Below are positions 1-6,062 of a DNA stretch of 6,337 nucleotides, piece after piece. A program made the translations under genes and the position numbers. Within the stretch, counting starts at the first letter, position 1, and each line of letters begins with the position of its first letter. The notes under the pieces are model-generated. The model saw nothing but the letters and a program-made list of their open reading frames with translations, ran no database searches and had not been told where the DNA came from. The DNA comes from Desulfobulbaceae bacterium (GTDB taxonomy: Bacteria > Desulfobacterota > Desulfobulbia > Desulfobulbales > Desulfobulbaceae). The stretch covers positions 1 through 6,337 of the forward strand of contig JALSNT010000645.1 in NCBI GenBank assembly GCA_026986885.1. The letters run 5' to 3'.

Positions 1-217
1 CCCGATTGACATGTACCTGTCCCTGATCATCCATCCACGGCACCCGAAAGAGAATAACCCGTTCCGGTTCGGTGATTCGCTCAAGGACCGCCTGCTGCCG
101 ATACTCAGGATTACGTTCCAGTACCGGTCGCACCGTTTCCATCACTTCATGTACGGCCTGATGAAATTCTTTCTGCTCAGGATCCCGATCCATGATCCGG
201 GAAAGTATTTTTTCCAA
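1..217 (-). CDS. gdhA: NADP-type glutamate dehydrogenase, N-terminal part (runs off left edge)
   Basis: Glutamate dehydrogenase interconverts 2-oxoglutarate plus ammonium and glutamate in the cytosol, usually with NADPH in this family. The visible 72 codons match the N-terminus of the hexameric bacterial enzyme (E. coli GdhA type): RDPEQKEFHQAVHEV near residues 11-25, LERNPEYRQ near 33-41, EPERVILFRVPWMDD near 50-64, then QVHVNR at the edge. The catalytic and Rossmann domains lie outside the window. I chose the TTG at 217-215 because an in-frame TAA lies five codons upstream (232-230), AGAGGG (plus-strand 224-229) sits 6 nt before it, and family homology extends upstream of the first ATG (residue 9). 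The start is 2 nt past the toxin stop, and its ribosome-binding site lies within the last toxin codons, so co-transcription and translational coupling with the toxin-antitoxin pair are likely (inference). Family identification is firm; the exact start is less so. Confidence 0.92.
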   Translation of the reverse strand, partial: MEKILSRIMDRDPEQKEFHQAVHEVMETVRPVLERNPEYRQQAVLERITEPERVILFRVPWMDDQGQVHVNR

Positions 218-219
218 GG

Positions 220-519
220 CTATCCCTCTTTATGTAATTGTTTTGCCATTAAACGATAGGTTTCTTCGTAAATATTTTTCCGAGGCCCTATGGTTACCAA
301 TTCAATAACTTTTTGTTCGCCGATACGATAAATGATTCGAAATCGACCTATTCTATAACTCCATAAGCCGGCAAGTTCCAATTTCAGGGGTTTACCGCAG
401 GCGGGATCAGTAAGGATATCATCGAGTCCAGCGCGCACCTTTCTCTTTATTTGCGGATGCAGTTTCCTGACAAACGATGCCAGGTCACCGGAAACGCGCA
501 ATCGGTAGCCACTGCTCAC
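220..519 (-). CDS. RelE/ParE-family toxin of a type II toxin-antitoxin pair
   Basis: This is a 99-residue basic protein of the RelE/ParE superfamily. Known RelE members cleave mRNA at the ribosome, while ParE members poison gyrase. The visible hallmarks are LASFVRKLHPQIKRKV (about 13-28) in the N-terminal helices, GLWSYRIGRFRIIYRI (51-66) forming the central beta-sheet, and IGPRKNIYEETYR (77-89) at the end. The last motif resembles the RelE/YoeB-side C-terminal GxRxxxY motif and makes an mRNA interferase more likely than a gyrase poison (inference). The start is GTG (519-517). It overlaps the antitoxin TGA (518-516) as GTGA, which implies translational coupling and antitoxin synthesis first. 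The gene is intact and of normal family length. The last codons carry the apparent ribosome-binding site of gdhA. Confidence 0.9.
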   Translation of the reverse strand: MSSGYRLRVSGDLASFVRKLHPQIKRKVRAGLDDILTDPACGKPLKLELAGLWSYRIGRFRIIYRIGEQKVIELVTIGPRKNIYEETYRLMAKQLHKEG

Positions 520-788
520 TGCTCCGTTTCCTGAAAAAGATCTTCCAGGCTATAAAGATATGTTTTGTCGTTCTTAAAGGAAATCAGTCCTTCTTTAATC
601 TCCTGCATTAAAGCAGAATCAAAGCGTACAACGGATGTTTCTTTCCAACTGTCAAATTCATCCGGACTGACCAAAACTGCTGCCGGAGAGCCGTTTTTCG
701 TAATGACAATTTCTTCTTCAACGGCAGATACCGATTCCACCAGGGCACTCAATTTCATCTTCGCCTCAGACAGTGAAAGTATTTTCAT
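516..788 (-). CDS. Phd/YefM-family antitoxin
   Basis: This 90-residue protein has the Phd/YefM fold. The N-terminal SLSEAKMKLSALVESV (about 5-20) and EEIVITKNGSPAAVLVSPDEFDSW (split over about 25-48) make the usual DNA-binding dimer domain. The acidic tail (about 50-90, ending in EDLFQETEQ) is the expected toxin-wrapping region. By family knowledge it neutralises the downstream RelE/ParE toxin and represses its own promoter, with the toxin as co-repressor. The ATG (788-786) is preceded by a perfect AAGGAG (plus-strand 795-800) at 6 nt, which is much stronger than the ribosome-binding site of the toxin and fits the need for antitoxin excess. A perfect palindrome just upstream (808-831) is the obvious operator. 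The reading frame is intact. Confidence 0.92.
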   Translation of the reverse strand: MKILSLSEAKMKLSALVESVSAVEEEIVITKNGSPAAVLVSPDEFDSWKETSVVRFDSALMQEIKEGLISFKNDKTYLYSLEDLFQETEQ

Positions 789-794
789 TTAAAA

Positions 795-800
795 CTCCTT
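795..800 (-). promoter_or_regulatory. Strong ribosome-binding site of the antitoxin
   Basis: AAGGAG on the minus strand lies 6 nt before the antitoxin ATG. It fixes that start and is the best Shine-Dalgarno match in the window. Confidence 0.85.
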
Positions 801-801
801 C

Positions 802-831
802 ATGGTCTAAATTATGGTCGACCATAATTTA
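802..831. promoter_or_regulatory. Palindromic operator of the toxin-antitoxin operon
   Basis: Positions 808-831 form a perfect 24-bp palindrome centred on GGTCGACC, with core atggtcgaccat at 814-825. A third half-site, atggtc at 802-807, repeats directly with a 12-bp period (814-819), so the site may bind more than one antitoxin dimer on one helical face. It lies between the predicted promoter and the antitoxin gene and overlaps the predicted -10 box, the classic layout for autorepression by Phd/YefM antitoxins and their toxin complexes. The symmetry is seen directly; the binding protein is inferred from context. Confidence 0.8.
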
Positions 832-854
832 ACTCTTTTATGATCAATATGCAA
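826..854 (-). promoter_or_regulatory. Predicted sigma70-type promoter for antitoxin-toxin(-gdhA)
   Basis: On the minus strand TTGCAT (plus-strand 849-854) is followed after 17 bp by TAAATT (plus-strand 826-831). These are reasonable -35 and -10 hexamers with ideal spacing. The -10 lies inside the end of the palindrome, so operator binding would block polymerase. It would give a leader of roughly 30 nt before the antitoxin ATG. No other promoter is obvious between here and gdhA. This is a consensus reading only. Confidence 0.5.
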
Positions 855-908
855 GGGTATATCGGCAGGACAAAAAAATGAACCGGAGGATGCAAGAAAA
901 GTTACCCG

Positions 909-1057
909 CAGCTATGAGTCTGTTGATTTAATAGGATTTTCGCTCAAGATCGAGGCATACGAAAAATTTTACCACAGGCCGAATATTCCCAGGATAAAAT
1001 TTTTCGTATAACAAAGAGATTGGGCGAAAATACATTAAATCAACGGGCCCAGCTATG
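909..1057. mobile_element. MITE-like 133-bp inverted-repeat element flanked by 8-bp direct repeats
   Basis: An outer pair of arms, 922-947 and 1020-1044, matches in inverted orientation at about 22 positions (shared blocks gttgatttaat, attttcgc, caa). An inner pair, 957-973 and 992-1009, shares atacgaaaaatttta and then cc, with one extra base on the right arm. The loop is 974-991. CAGCTATG occurs at 909-916 and again at 1050-1057, exactly 5 bp outside each outer arm, which looks like a target-site duplication around a 133-bp element (917-1049). It has no coding capacity. Nested arms and flanking direct repeats fit a non-autonomous miniature element or a dispersed hairpin repeat. As RNA it would fold into a long rod and could end or insulate leftward transcription from the upstream operon (inference). 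Copy number elsewhere in the genome is unknown. Confidence 0.6.
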
Positions 1058-1063
1058 TACGCC

Positions 1064-1084
1064 GCAGGCAGAATCCCTGCTGCC
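1064..1084 (-). terminator. Weak hairpin past the end of the operon
   Basis: On the minus strand, about 27 nt past the stop of the 998-residue gene, GCAGCAG can pair with CTG-C-CTGC around a 5-nt loop, with one bulged base. There is no U-tract, so intrinsic termination is uncertain. The larger inverted-repeat element just beyond may do this job instead. Confidence 0.25.
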
Positions 1085-1110
1085 ATTTGACCTATGACAC
1101 CTGTTCTCTG

Positions 1111-4107
1111 TCACGGATAGAAGACAGCTTCCGACGTGTGTCCGTCCACCTTGAGAACAAACGGGTCCGGCAGGCTAACATGGGTGATAAAGTCACCTTT
1201 GACAACACTGCCCAATCCTTGAATATATTCCCAGTCAACAAATTCTTTTCCCTCCTTTTCCTCGCCGGCACCCTGGGCGCAGCGCGCGTCCCGCACCATG
1301 AGATAGGGTATTCCCAGCGAGGTGATATTTTGAAAAAAATGGGACCCTTGGGAAGGCTCGGCCCGGATACTGCAATCCTGGAGTTCAACAATGGCGCCGA
1401 CACCGGAGATATCGTCCCAGCGGACCGGAATCCCCAGCCAGGGATCAGCCGTGCCCCAACGCCCCGGCCCGATCAGCAGATAGGGACGCCCTGCCTTGTG
1501 CAGACCGCTGTTTATCCGGCTTATCTCTGCGGCCATTTTTTTGGTCAGGGCGACATCAAAGCCTTCCTGCCGGACAAAGACAATATCCCGGATCGTTTCG
1601 TACCGCCCGTGCCCCAGGGCCCGGAGGGAATGCAGAATACTGCGTTGCCGTTCATCCTCATTTATCGTAATCTGCAGATGCTCGTTGGCGGTGACAATGG
1701 GCCGGATCTGCAGAAAATAAAAGACACTCCGGCCTGGATCCCGGTGCAGGTCCACGGCAAATTCAATTTCCACTTCACAGCCCATGCCCTTCCTGCCGAT
1801 TGCCAGCAACTCTTTCAACAAATCCGGCAGAGGATAGCTGTTGTATTTAAGAATTGAGGCAAAGGTCACCACCTTGGAACCGGGCAGGTCCGCATCCCGG
1901 ATCCGGTATTCCTCGGGAAAAAAGGTGGAAGAGAGCATCCGCACAGGTCGCTCATCGACCGCCTGGTCAATGGGCCTGCGCACCAGGTTACCCTCCTTGA
2001 AAGAGAATTCCTCCGGATGCGTACAGTCAAGGCAGTACATCCAGCGCTGGGCATTGGCCAGGATATCATCAACCGTGGAAAACTGCGGCAGATGCCCGGG
2101 CCAGGCGGGCGAAAAACGGAGGCTCTGCTCGCCCTCGACCACTGTTTTGCCAAAACCAACGGCAATATGGGCAATACCGTCCTGTGAACTCATCGGCGCA
2201 ATCGGATAATAATTATAGGACTGGACAACCCCGGAAATCGCCGGATAAAAATAGCCGTTATAACGACTGCCGGCCAGCCTCTGAATGATAACCGCCATGG
2301 CATCATCCACGGTTTGACCGATGGAGCGGGAAAATGCCCGGGGTCCGGCATACCAGGTGGAGGCATACACCAGCTTGACCGCCTCCTGCAACTGGTGAAA
2401 ACGAATTGCAAAATCCGCGGCCCCGTTCACCAGCATAAAGGTATTATACAGCCCGGCATACGGTCGGGACTGGGCATCTTCAAGCAGACTGGAAGAACGA
2501 ACGGATATCGGCCCCGTGGTTTTTTCCAGAAATGCGCGCAGATCCTTTGCCAGCCACTCCGGCAAAGAGGCCTGGACAAAACGGGCACCAATATCGTCAT
2601 CGGATTCACCTTCCCGGTAACTCAAATTATTGGTAATGATAAAATCATTGAAACCATCGGCAGTAATAATACAGGTCGGCGGGATGGTAACGGTTTGCCT
2701 GTCCGCCTCCGACAGCCTGTTGCCGGAGTGGTACAGCCAGGAAGAGATAAAGGCCAGGCCCCTGGCCTTGCCGCCCATGGAACCTTTGCCGATTTTGACG
2801 AAATCCATGATTTCCGGATCGAAATTTAGGCGGTCAAACTGGGCGACCACGCCCTGCTGCCTGATCTTGCGCAGGGCATGGACCTTACGCACCATTTCTT
2901 CCCGCAGAATTTCACCACTGACCTCATGATAAAAAAAACGTTTGTGCAGTCTGATGGCAAGGGCTATCTCCGCCCGTGCCATGGCCCAGTTGCAAAAATG
3001 ATTGTTACGGCCGTGATACAGAATCGATTCCAGCGGCACGGTTTTCAACTGTGCTTCAAAATCATGCAGATTTTTCGCCCGGCCGACCTCGGTGCCGTCA
3101 GGGAGACAAAAAATAAAATCTCCGAATCCCAGGTATCGCAGAAAAAAATCATGGATTTTATCCCGGATCTTCTTGGTATTTTTCTCGACAAAGGCCGCAG
3201 CAAGCAGGGCGGCACCGGCCCGGTTTTCCGCATCCGTACTGAGCAGGAGAAGCGGCAGATCGGGTTGTTCGCTGCGAAAGGTGGCGAGCAGATCAATACC
3301 GGCCTTTTCATCAAGTGTTCCGTTTTTAGGGAAGCGGACATCCGACAACACACAGAAAATATATTGCCGGTACTGTTCAAACAGGGCGATTGCCTGTTCA
3401 TAGGTGGAGGCCGTCAAGATCTTCGGCCGGGCCCGCATTTTCAATAACCGGTGTTTTTCATTGAGCCCCTCATCAAGTACGGACTGGGTCTGCCTGACCA
3501 CTTCCGCATACAGCATCGGCAGCAACTGCGACCGGTACAACGGCGAGTCCTCAACAAAAAGGATTACCCGAACCATGGCCTTGGCCGTATCAACCTCAAC
3601 GTTTAAGCGGTCTTCCACATTTTTAACTATCGCCAGCAGAATGTCGGAATCACAGCACCAGACATAGGCATTGTCAACACAGGTGCAGTCATTCTCCTGC
3701 CCGGGGATAACGGCATCACGCACGGAGTGGGCCAGCAGAATAACGGGCAGGTCGGGATAGAGTTTTTTTACCTCTCGACCGAAACAATACCCATCCATCT
3801 CCCCAAGATGGGGCATGGTGATAACCAAATCAAAGTATTTATCATCAAGAATGTTCAGGGCCTGTTCGGCCGTGGTCGCCCGGGTGATTCTGGGAGGACG
3901 ACTGAGATTAAGACCATGGTATTCATTGATGATGCGGGAGGTCATGGAGTTGTCCTCTTCCATGATATAGGCATCATAGGGACTGGAGACCAGGAGAATT
4001 TCCTGAACCTTGAAGGCCATCAGCTCATGGAATACCGTGAAATGGGGATCAAAACCATTTGCCGACAAGGCAGGATCGCGTTGCCCCGCACCCTTTGATG
4101 ACTTCAT
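1111..4107 (-). CDS. Two-receiver PEP/pyruvate-binding (PPDK N-type ATP-grasp) protein
   Basis: This 998-residue soluble protein has four regions. Region 1 (about 34-165) is a receiver-like domain that lacks the acidic pair (SS at 41-42) and has M98 where the phospho-Asp should be, so it is a pseudo-receiver. Region 2 (about 179-322) is a receiver with E186/D187, D256, S290/T291 and K309 all present, plus a long insert after helix 1 (about 197-227). Region 3 (about 435-805) is a PPDK/PEP-synthase-type nucleotide-binding domain with GKGSMGGKARG (440-450), SVRSSSLLED (535-544), GFGKTVVEG (651-659) and FYFLQIRPI (796-804). Region 4 (about 866-998) is a conserved tail with YLLIGPGRWGTADPWLGIP and SQGSHFFQN. 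The swivelling His domain and the C-terminal PEP-binding barrel of true PEP synthase (PpsA) are absent, so it should not be called PEP synthase. Its substrate is unknown. The ATG is preceded by GAGG (plus-strand 4116-4119) at 8 nt and lies 15 nt past the mobBA stop, so it is last in that operon. Phosphorylation of D256 probably controls the ATP-grasp activity (inference). Confidence 0.9.
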   Translation of the reverse strand: MKSSKGAGQRDPALSANGFDPHFTVFHELMAFKVQEILLVSSPYDAYIMEEDNSMTSRIINEYHGLNLSRPPRITRATTAEQALNILDDKYFDLVITMPHLGEMDGYCFGREVKKLYPDLPVILLAHSVRDAVIPGQENDCTCVDNAYVWCCDSDILLAIVKNVEDRLNVEVDTAKAMVRVILFVEDSPLYRSQLLPMLYAEVVRQTQSVLDEGLNEKHRLLKMRARPKILTASTYEQAIALFEQYRQYIFCVLSDVRFPKNGTLDEKAGIDLLATFRSEQPDLPLLLLSTDAENRAGAALLAAAFVEKNTKKIRDKIHDFFLRYLGFGDFIFCLPDGTEVGRAKNLHDFEAQLKTVPLESILYHGRNNHFCNWAMARAEIALAIRLHKRFFYHEVSGEILREEMVRKVHALRKIRQQGVVAQFDRLNFDPEIMDFVKIGKGSMGGKARGLAFISSWLYHSGNRLSEADRQTVTIPPTCIITADGFNDFIITNNLSYREGESDDDIGARFVQASLPEWLAKDLRAFLEKTTGPISVRSSSLLEDAQSRPYAGLYNTFMLVNGAADFAIRFHQLQEAVKLVYASTWYAGPRAFSRSIGQTVDDAMAVIIQRLAGSRYNGYFYPAISGVVQSYNYYPIAPMSSQDGIAHIAVGFGKTVVEGEQSLRFSPAWPGHLPQFSTVDDILANAQRWMYCLDCTHPEEFSFKEGNLVRRPIDQAVDERPVRMLSSTFFPEEYRIRDADLPGSKVVTFASILKYNSYPLPDLLKELLAIGRKGMGCEVEIEFAVDLHRDPGRSVFYFLQIRPIVTANEHLQITINEDERQRSILHSLRALGHGRYETIRDIVFVRQEGFDVALTKKMAAEISRINSGLHKAGRPYLLIGPGRWGTADPWLGIPVRWDDISGVGAIVELQDCSIRAEPSQGSHFFQNITSLGIPYLMVRDARCAQGAGEEKEGKEFVDWEYIQGLGSVVKGDFITHVSLPDPFVLKVDGHTSEAVFYP

Positions 4108-4122
4108 ATCACCATCCTCATT

Positions 4123-5214
4123 TCAGATTGACCCGGAAGATTTTGTTGCCCGCAACGACTCCAATTCAAGGGGTGTATTGATATTGCGCCAGCAACCATG
4201 CAGGTCGGCCGGAGGCCGGGGCGTGATGACACCGGGCCGCCCCACAAGAGCACCGGGCCGCAGGCAGTCGGCGGCCACCAGTTCCTCCACGGCAGTCCGA
4301 CAGCGAAAATCATACCAGGCCAGCAAAGGTTCCACCCGGCCATCCCCCCGCAGGTCCGGCAGGACCGCTCTTACACCCGGCTTTCTCTTTGCTTTAAGCC
4401 AGTTGAAAACCCGGGGGTCAATAGTTGGCTGGTCACAGGCCACCAGCAGCCAGGAGGCCTTTGGCTGCCAGCGCAGGACCGCAAGCAATCCGGCAAGGGG
4501 TCCGGCAAGACCGGGAACATCGGCAACCCGGGAAAGATGCGCCAGCGAAGCCGGCACCTCGCCTTTACCGGCAAGCACCACCTGATGTACGTGGGGTTCA
4601 ATCCTGGCCACTGCCTGCTCAATCCAGGTGATGCCGTTCTCCCTGATCAGGTGTTTAGGCCGTCCCATACGGCTGCTCCTGCCGCCGATCAAGAGGCAGC
4701 CATAGAGCGGCACCCGCAGGCATCGGTCGGCAAGCCATTGTAAAATCCAGTCATAAAGTACTTCCACCCGGCGCGCCTCCGGCGCAACAACATGGACAAC
4801 AGTTCCTCGATTATCGGGCGGCCGGCTATGCCCCTTACCAAGCAGCCAGATCTTGTCCACGGGCGTGGAGGCATGGCCTTCCACCAGGACCAGATCATAA
4901 TCACGGCAGAGATTATGCAGAAAAAATTCAAAATTATCAGCATGATGCCTGCGGAAAAAAAATTCTGCACCGAACAGGGCCACATCAGCGCCGGCCTGAA
5001 AAAAACGATCGCTGTCCTTTCCCGGTGCATCGATCCGCACCCGGTGCGCCCCGTGTTTGACCACGGCCACCCGCAGACCCAAACCGATAAATTTAGGAAT
5101 CAAGGCCTCAAGCAGGGTCGTCTTACCTGCCCCGCTGCTGCCGCAGATCCCTAAGATCGGCAGAAAATCATGGTTACCGCCCCCATTGTCGTCAATCTGC
5201 ATCATGGCACCCAT
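4123..5214 (-). CDS. mobBA: MobB-MobA fusion, molybdenum cofactor guanylyltransferase with adapter domain
   Basis: This is a 363-residue fusion. The N-terminal MobB-like GTPase/adapter (about 17-165) has the Walker A GSSGAGKT (25-32), AVVKHGAHRVRIDAPGKDS (50-68) and LVEGH (110-114). The C-terminal MobA (about 170-355) has the nucleotide-binding LIGGRSSRMGRPK (175-187), PGLAGPLAGLLAVL (234-247), ACDQP (259-263, with the metal-binding Asp261) and NINTPLEL (344-351). MobA transfers GMP from GTP to Mo-molybdopterin to make the MGD cofactor of formate dehydrogenase, nitrate reductase and related enzymes; MobB is an accessory GTP-binding partner. The chosen ATG (5214) has GGTGA 6 nt upstream and overlaps the 3' end of mqnD by 13 nt. 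An alternative start at M4 (5205) would give a 4-nt ATGA overlap. Both active-site regions look intact. Confidence 0.93.
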   Translation of the reverse strand: MGAMMQIDDNGGGNHDFLPILGICGSSGAGKTTLLEALIPKFIGLGLRVAVVKHGAHRVRIDAPGKDSDRFFQAGADVALFGAEFFFRRHHADNFEFFLHNLCRDYDLVLVEGHASTPVDKIWLLGKGHSRPPDNRGTVVHVVAPEARRVEVLYDWILQWLADRCLRVPLYGCLLIGGRSSRMGRPKHLIRENGITWIEQAVARIEPHVHQVVLAGKGEVPASLAHLSRVADVPGLAGPLAGLLAVLRWQPKASWLLVACDQPTIDPRVFNWLKAKRKPGVRAVLPDLRGDGRVEPLLAWYDFRCRTAVEELVAADCLRPGALVGRPGVITPRPPADLHGCWRNINTPLELESLRATKSSGSI

Positions 5215-6062
5215 TTAAGTTCACCGCTTCCGGCAAAAATGGACTGCTCGCGTCCCCGTGCCAGCAGCTCCCGCACGGCCGCGACTCCTTCGCCACCAAG
5301 ATTCTCCGAAAAATCATTGACATACAAATCAATATGATCCGCGAGCACCGCATCGTCAAGTTCCTGGGCATGGGAACGGATATATGCCATTCCCTGCCCG
5401 TGATGCTGCCGTATCCACTGCAGGCTTTTTCTGATTCCCTGGTTGATATCAAGCAGGACATCGTCTTCCAGAGAGGCACGGGCGGCGATACAACCAAGCG
5501 GGATGGGATAACCGGTCTCCTCCTCCCACCAGAGGCCCAGATCCTGGATACAAAAAAGTCCCATGCCCGGATAGGTAAAGCGTCCTTCATGGATAATGAC
5601 CCCGGCATCCACATCACCCTTTTGCACGGCGGCCATGATTTTATCAAAGCGCAGGACCACAGTTTGTTTGACCTGCGGCGCAAAAAGCGCCAGCAGCAAG
5701 GCAGCGGTTGTGTAGGTGCCCGGGACGGCGATACGACTATTTTCATTGACGCGAAAAGACGCATCACCACTTACCAGCAGCGGCCCGCAGCCTCGCCCCA
5801 GGGCCGCACCGCTGGAGAGCAATACATAGTCACCGGTCAGATGGCCGAGGGCATGAAAGGAAAGCTTGCTCACATCAAGACGTCCCTGCCTGGCCCAGAG
5901 GTTCAACTGTTCCACATCGGCGAGGACAGGCTCGGCAAGCGTTGCCCGCCGCAGAGGAACAAGCCCGTGTGTCAGGGCATAAAATATAAAGGTGTCGTTG
6001 GGGCAGGGTGAATAGCCGATGGAGAGGGGTTCCGGGTTCAGGGTTTTGGGTTCAGGGTTCAA
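5202..6062 (-). CDS. mqnD: 1,4-dihydroxy-6-naphthoate synthase (futalosine menaquinone pathway)
   Basis: MqnD converts cyclic dehypoxanthinyl futalosine to 1,4-dihydroxy-6-naphthoate, a menaquinone precursor. Family marks are LSIGYSPCPNDTFIFYAL (13-30), LDVSKLSFHALG (62-73), SSGAALGRGCGPLLV (83-97) and VIIHEGRFTY (155-164), the last containing a conserved His proposed to be catalytic in the family. The periplasmic-binding-protein-like fold is complete, with no signal peptide. The first 12 residues (MNPEPKTLNPEP) are encoded by heptamer repeat, not by family sequence. An in-frame TGA lies at 6068-6066 and no ATG or GTG occurs before the conserved core, so the start is TTG 6062-6060 or CTG 6041-6039. 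Neither has a Shine-Dalgarno sequence, because the C-rich repeat fills the upstream region. Function is firm; the start is uncertain. Confidence 0.93.
   Translation of the reverse strand: MNPEPKTLNPEPLSIGYSPCPNDTFIFYALTHGLVPLRRATLAEPVLADVEQLNLWARQGRLDVSKLSFHALGHLTGDYVLLSSGAALGRGCGPLLVSGDASFRVNENSRIAVPGTYTTAALLLALFAPQVKQTVVLRFDKIMAAVQKGDVDAGVIIHEGRFTYPGMGLFCIQDLGLWWEEETGYPIPLGCIAARASLEDDVLLDINQGIRKSLQWIRQHHGQGMAYIRSHAQELDDAVLADHIDLYVNDFSENLGGEGVAAVRELLARGREQSIFAGSGELKWVP

Noticed and set aside
880..934. Short plus-strand peptide starting near GGAGGATG
   Set aside because: It has only 17 codons, the purine run abuts the ATG too closely, and the frame ends in the inverted-repeat element. It is not credible as a gene.
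1087..1857. Plus-strand open frame of 256 codons
   Set aside because: It lies wholly antisense to the well-supported 998-residue gene, has no recognisable domain and no credible ribosome-binding site. Long antisense frames are common opposite GC-rich codon positions.
1111..4107. Annotation as phosphoenolpyruvate synthase (ppsA)
   Set aside because: The nucleotide-binding domain matches, but the phosphohistidine GGxxSHxA domain and the C-terminal PEP-binding barrel are not present, so the PEP synthase reaction cannot be claimed.
5334..6011. Plus-strand open frame of 225 codons
   Set aside because: Antisense shadow of mqnD, whose family motifs are clear on the minus strand.
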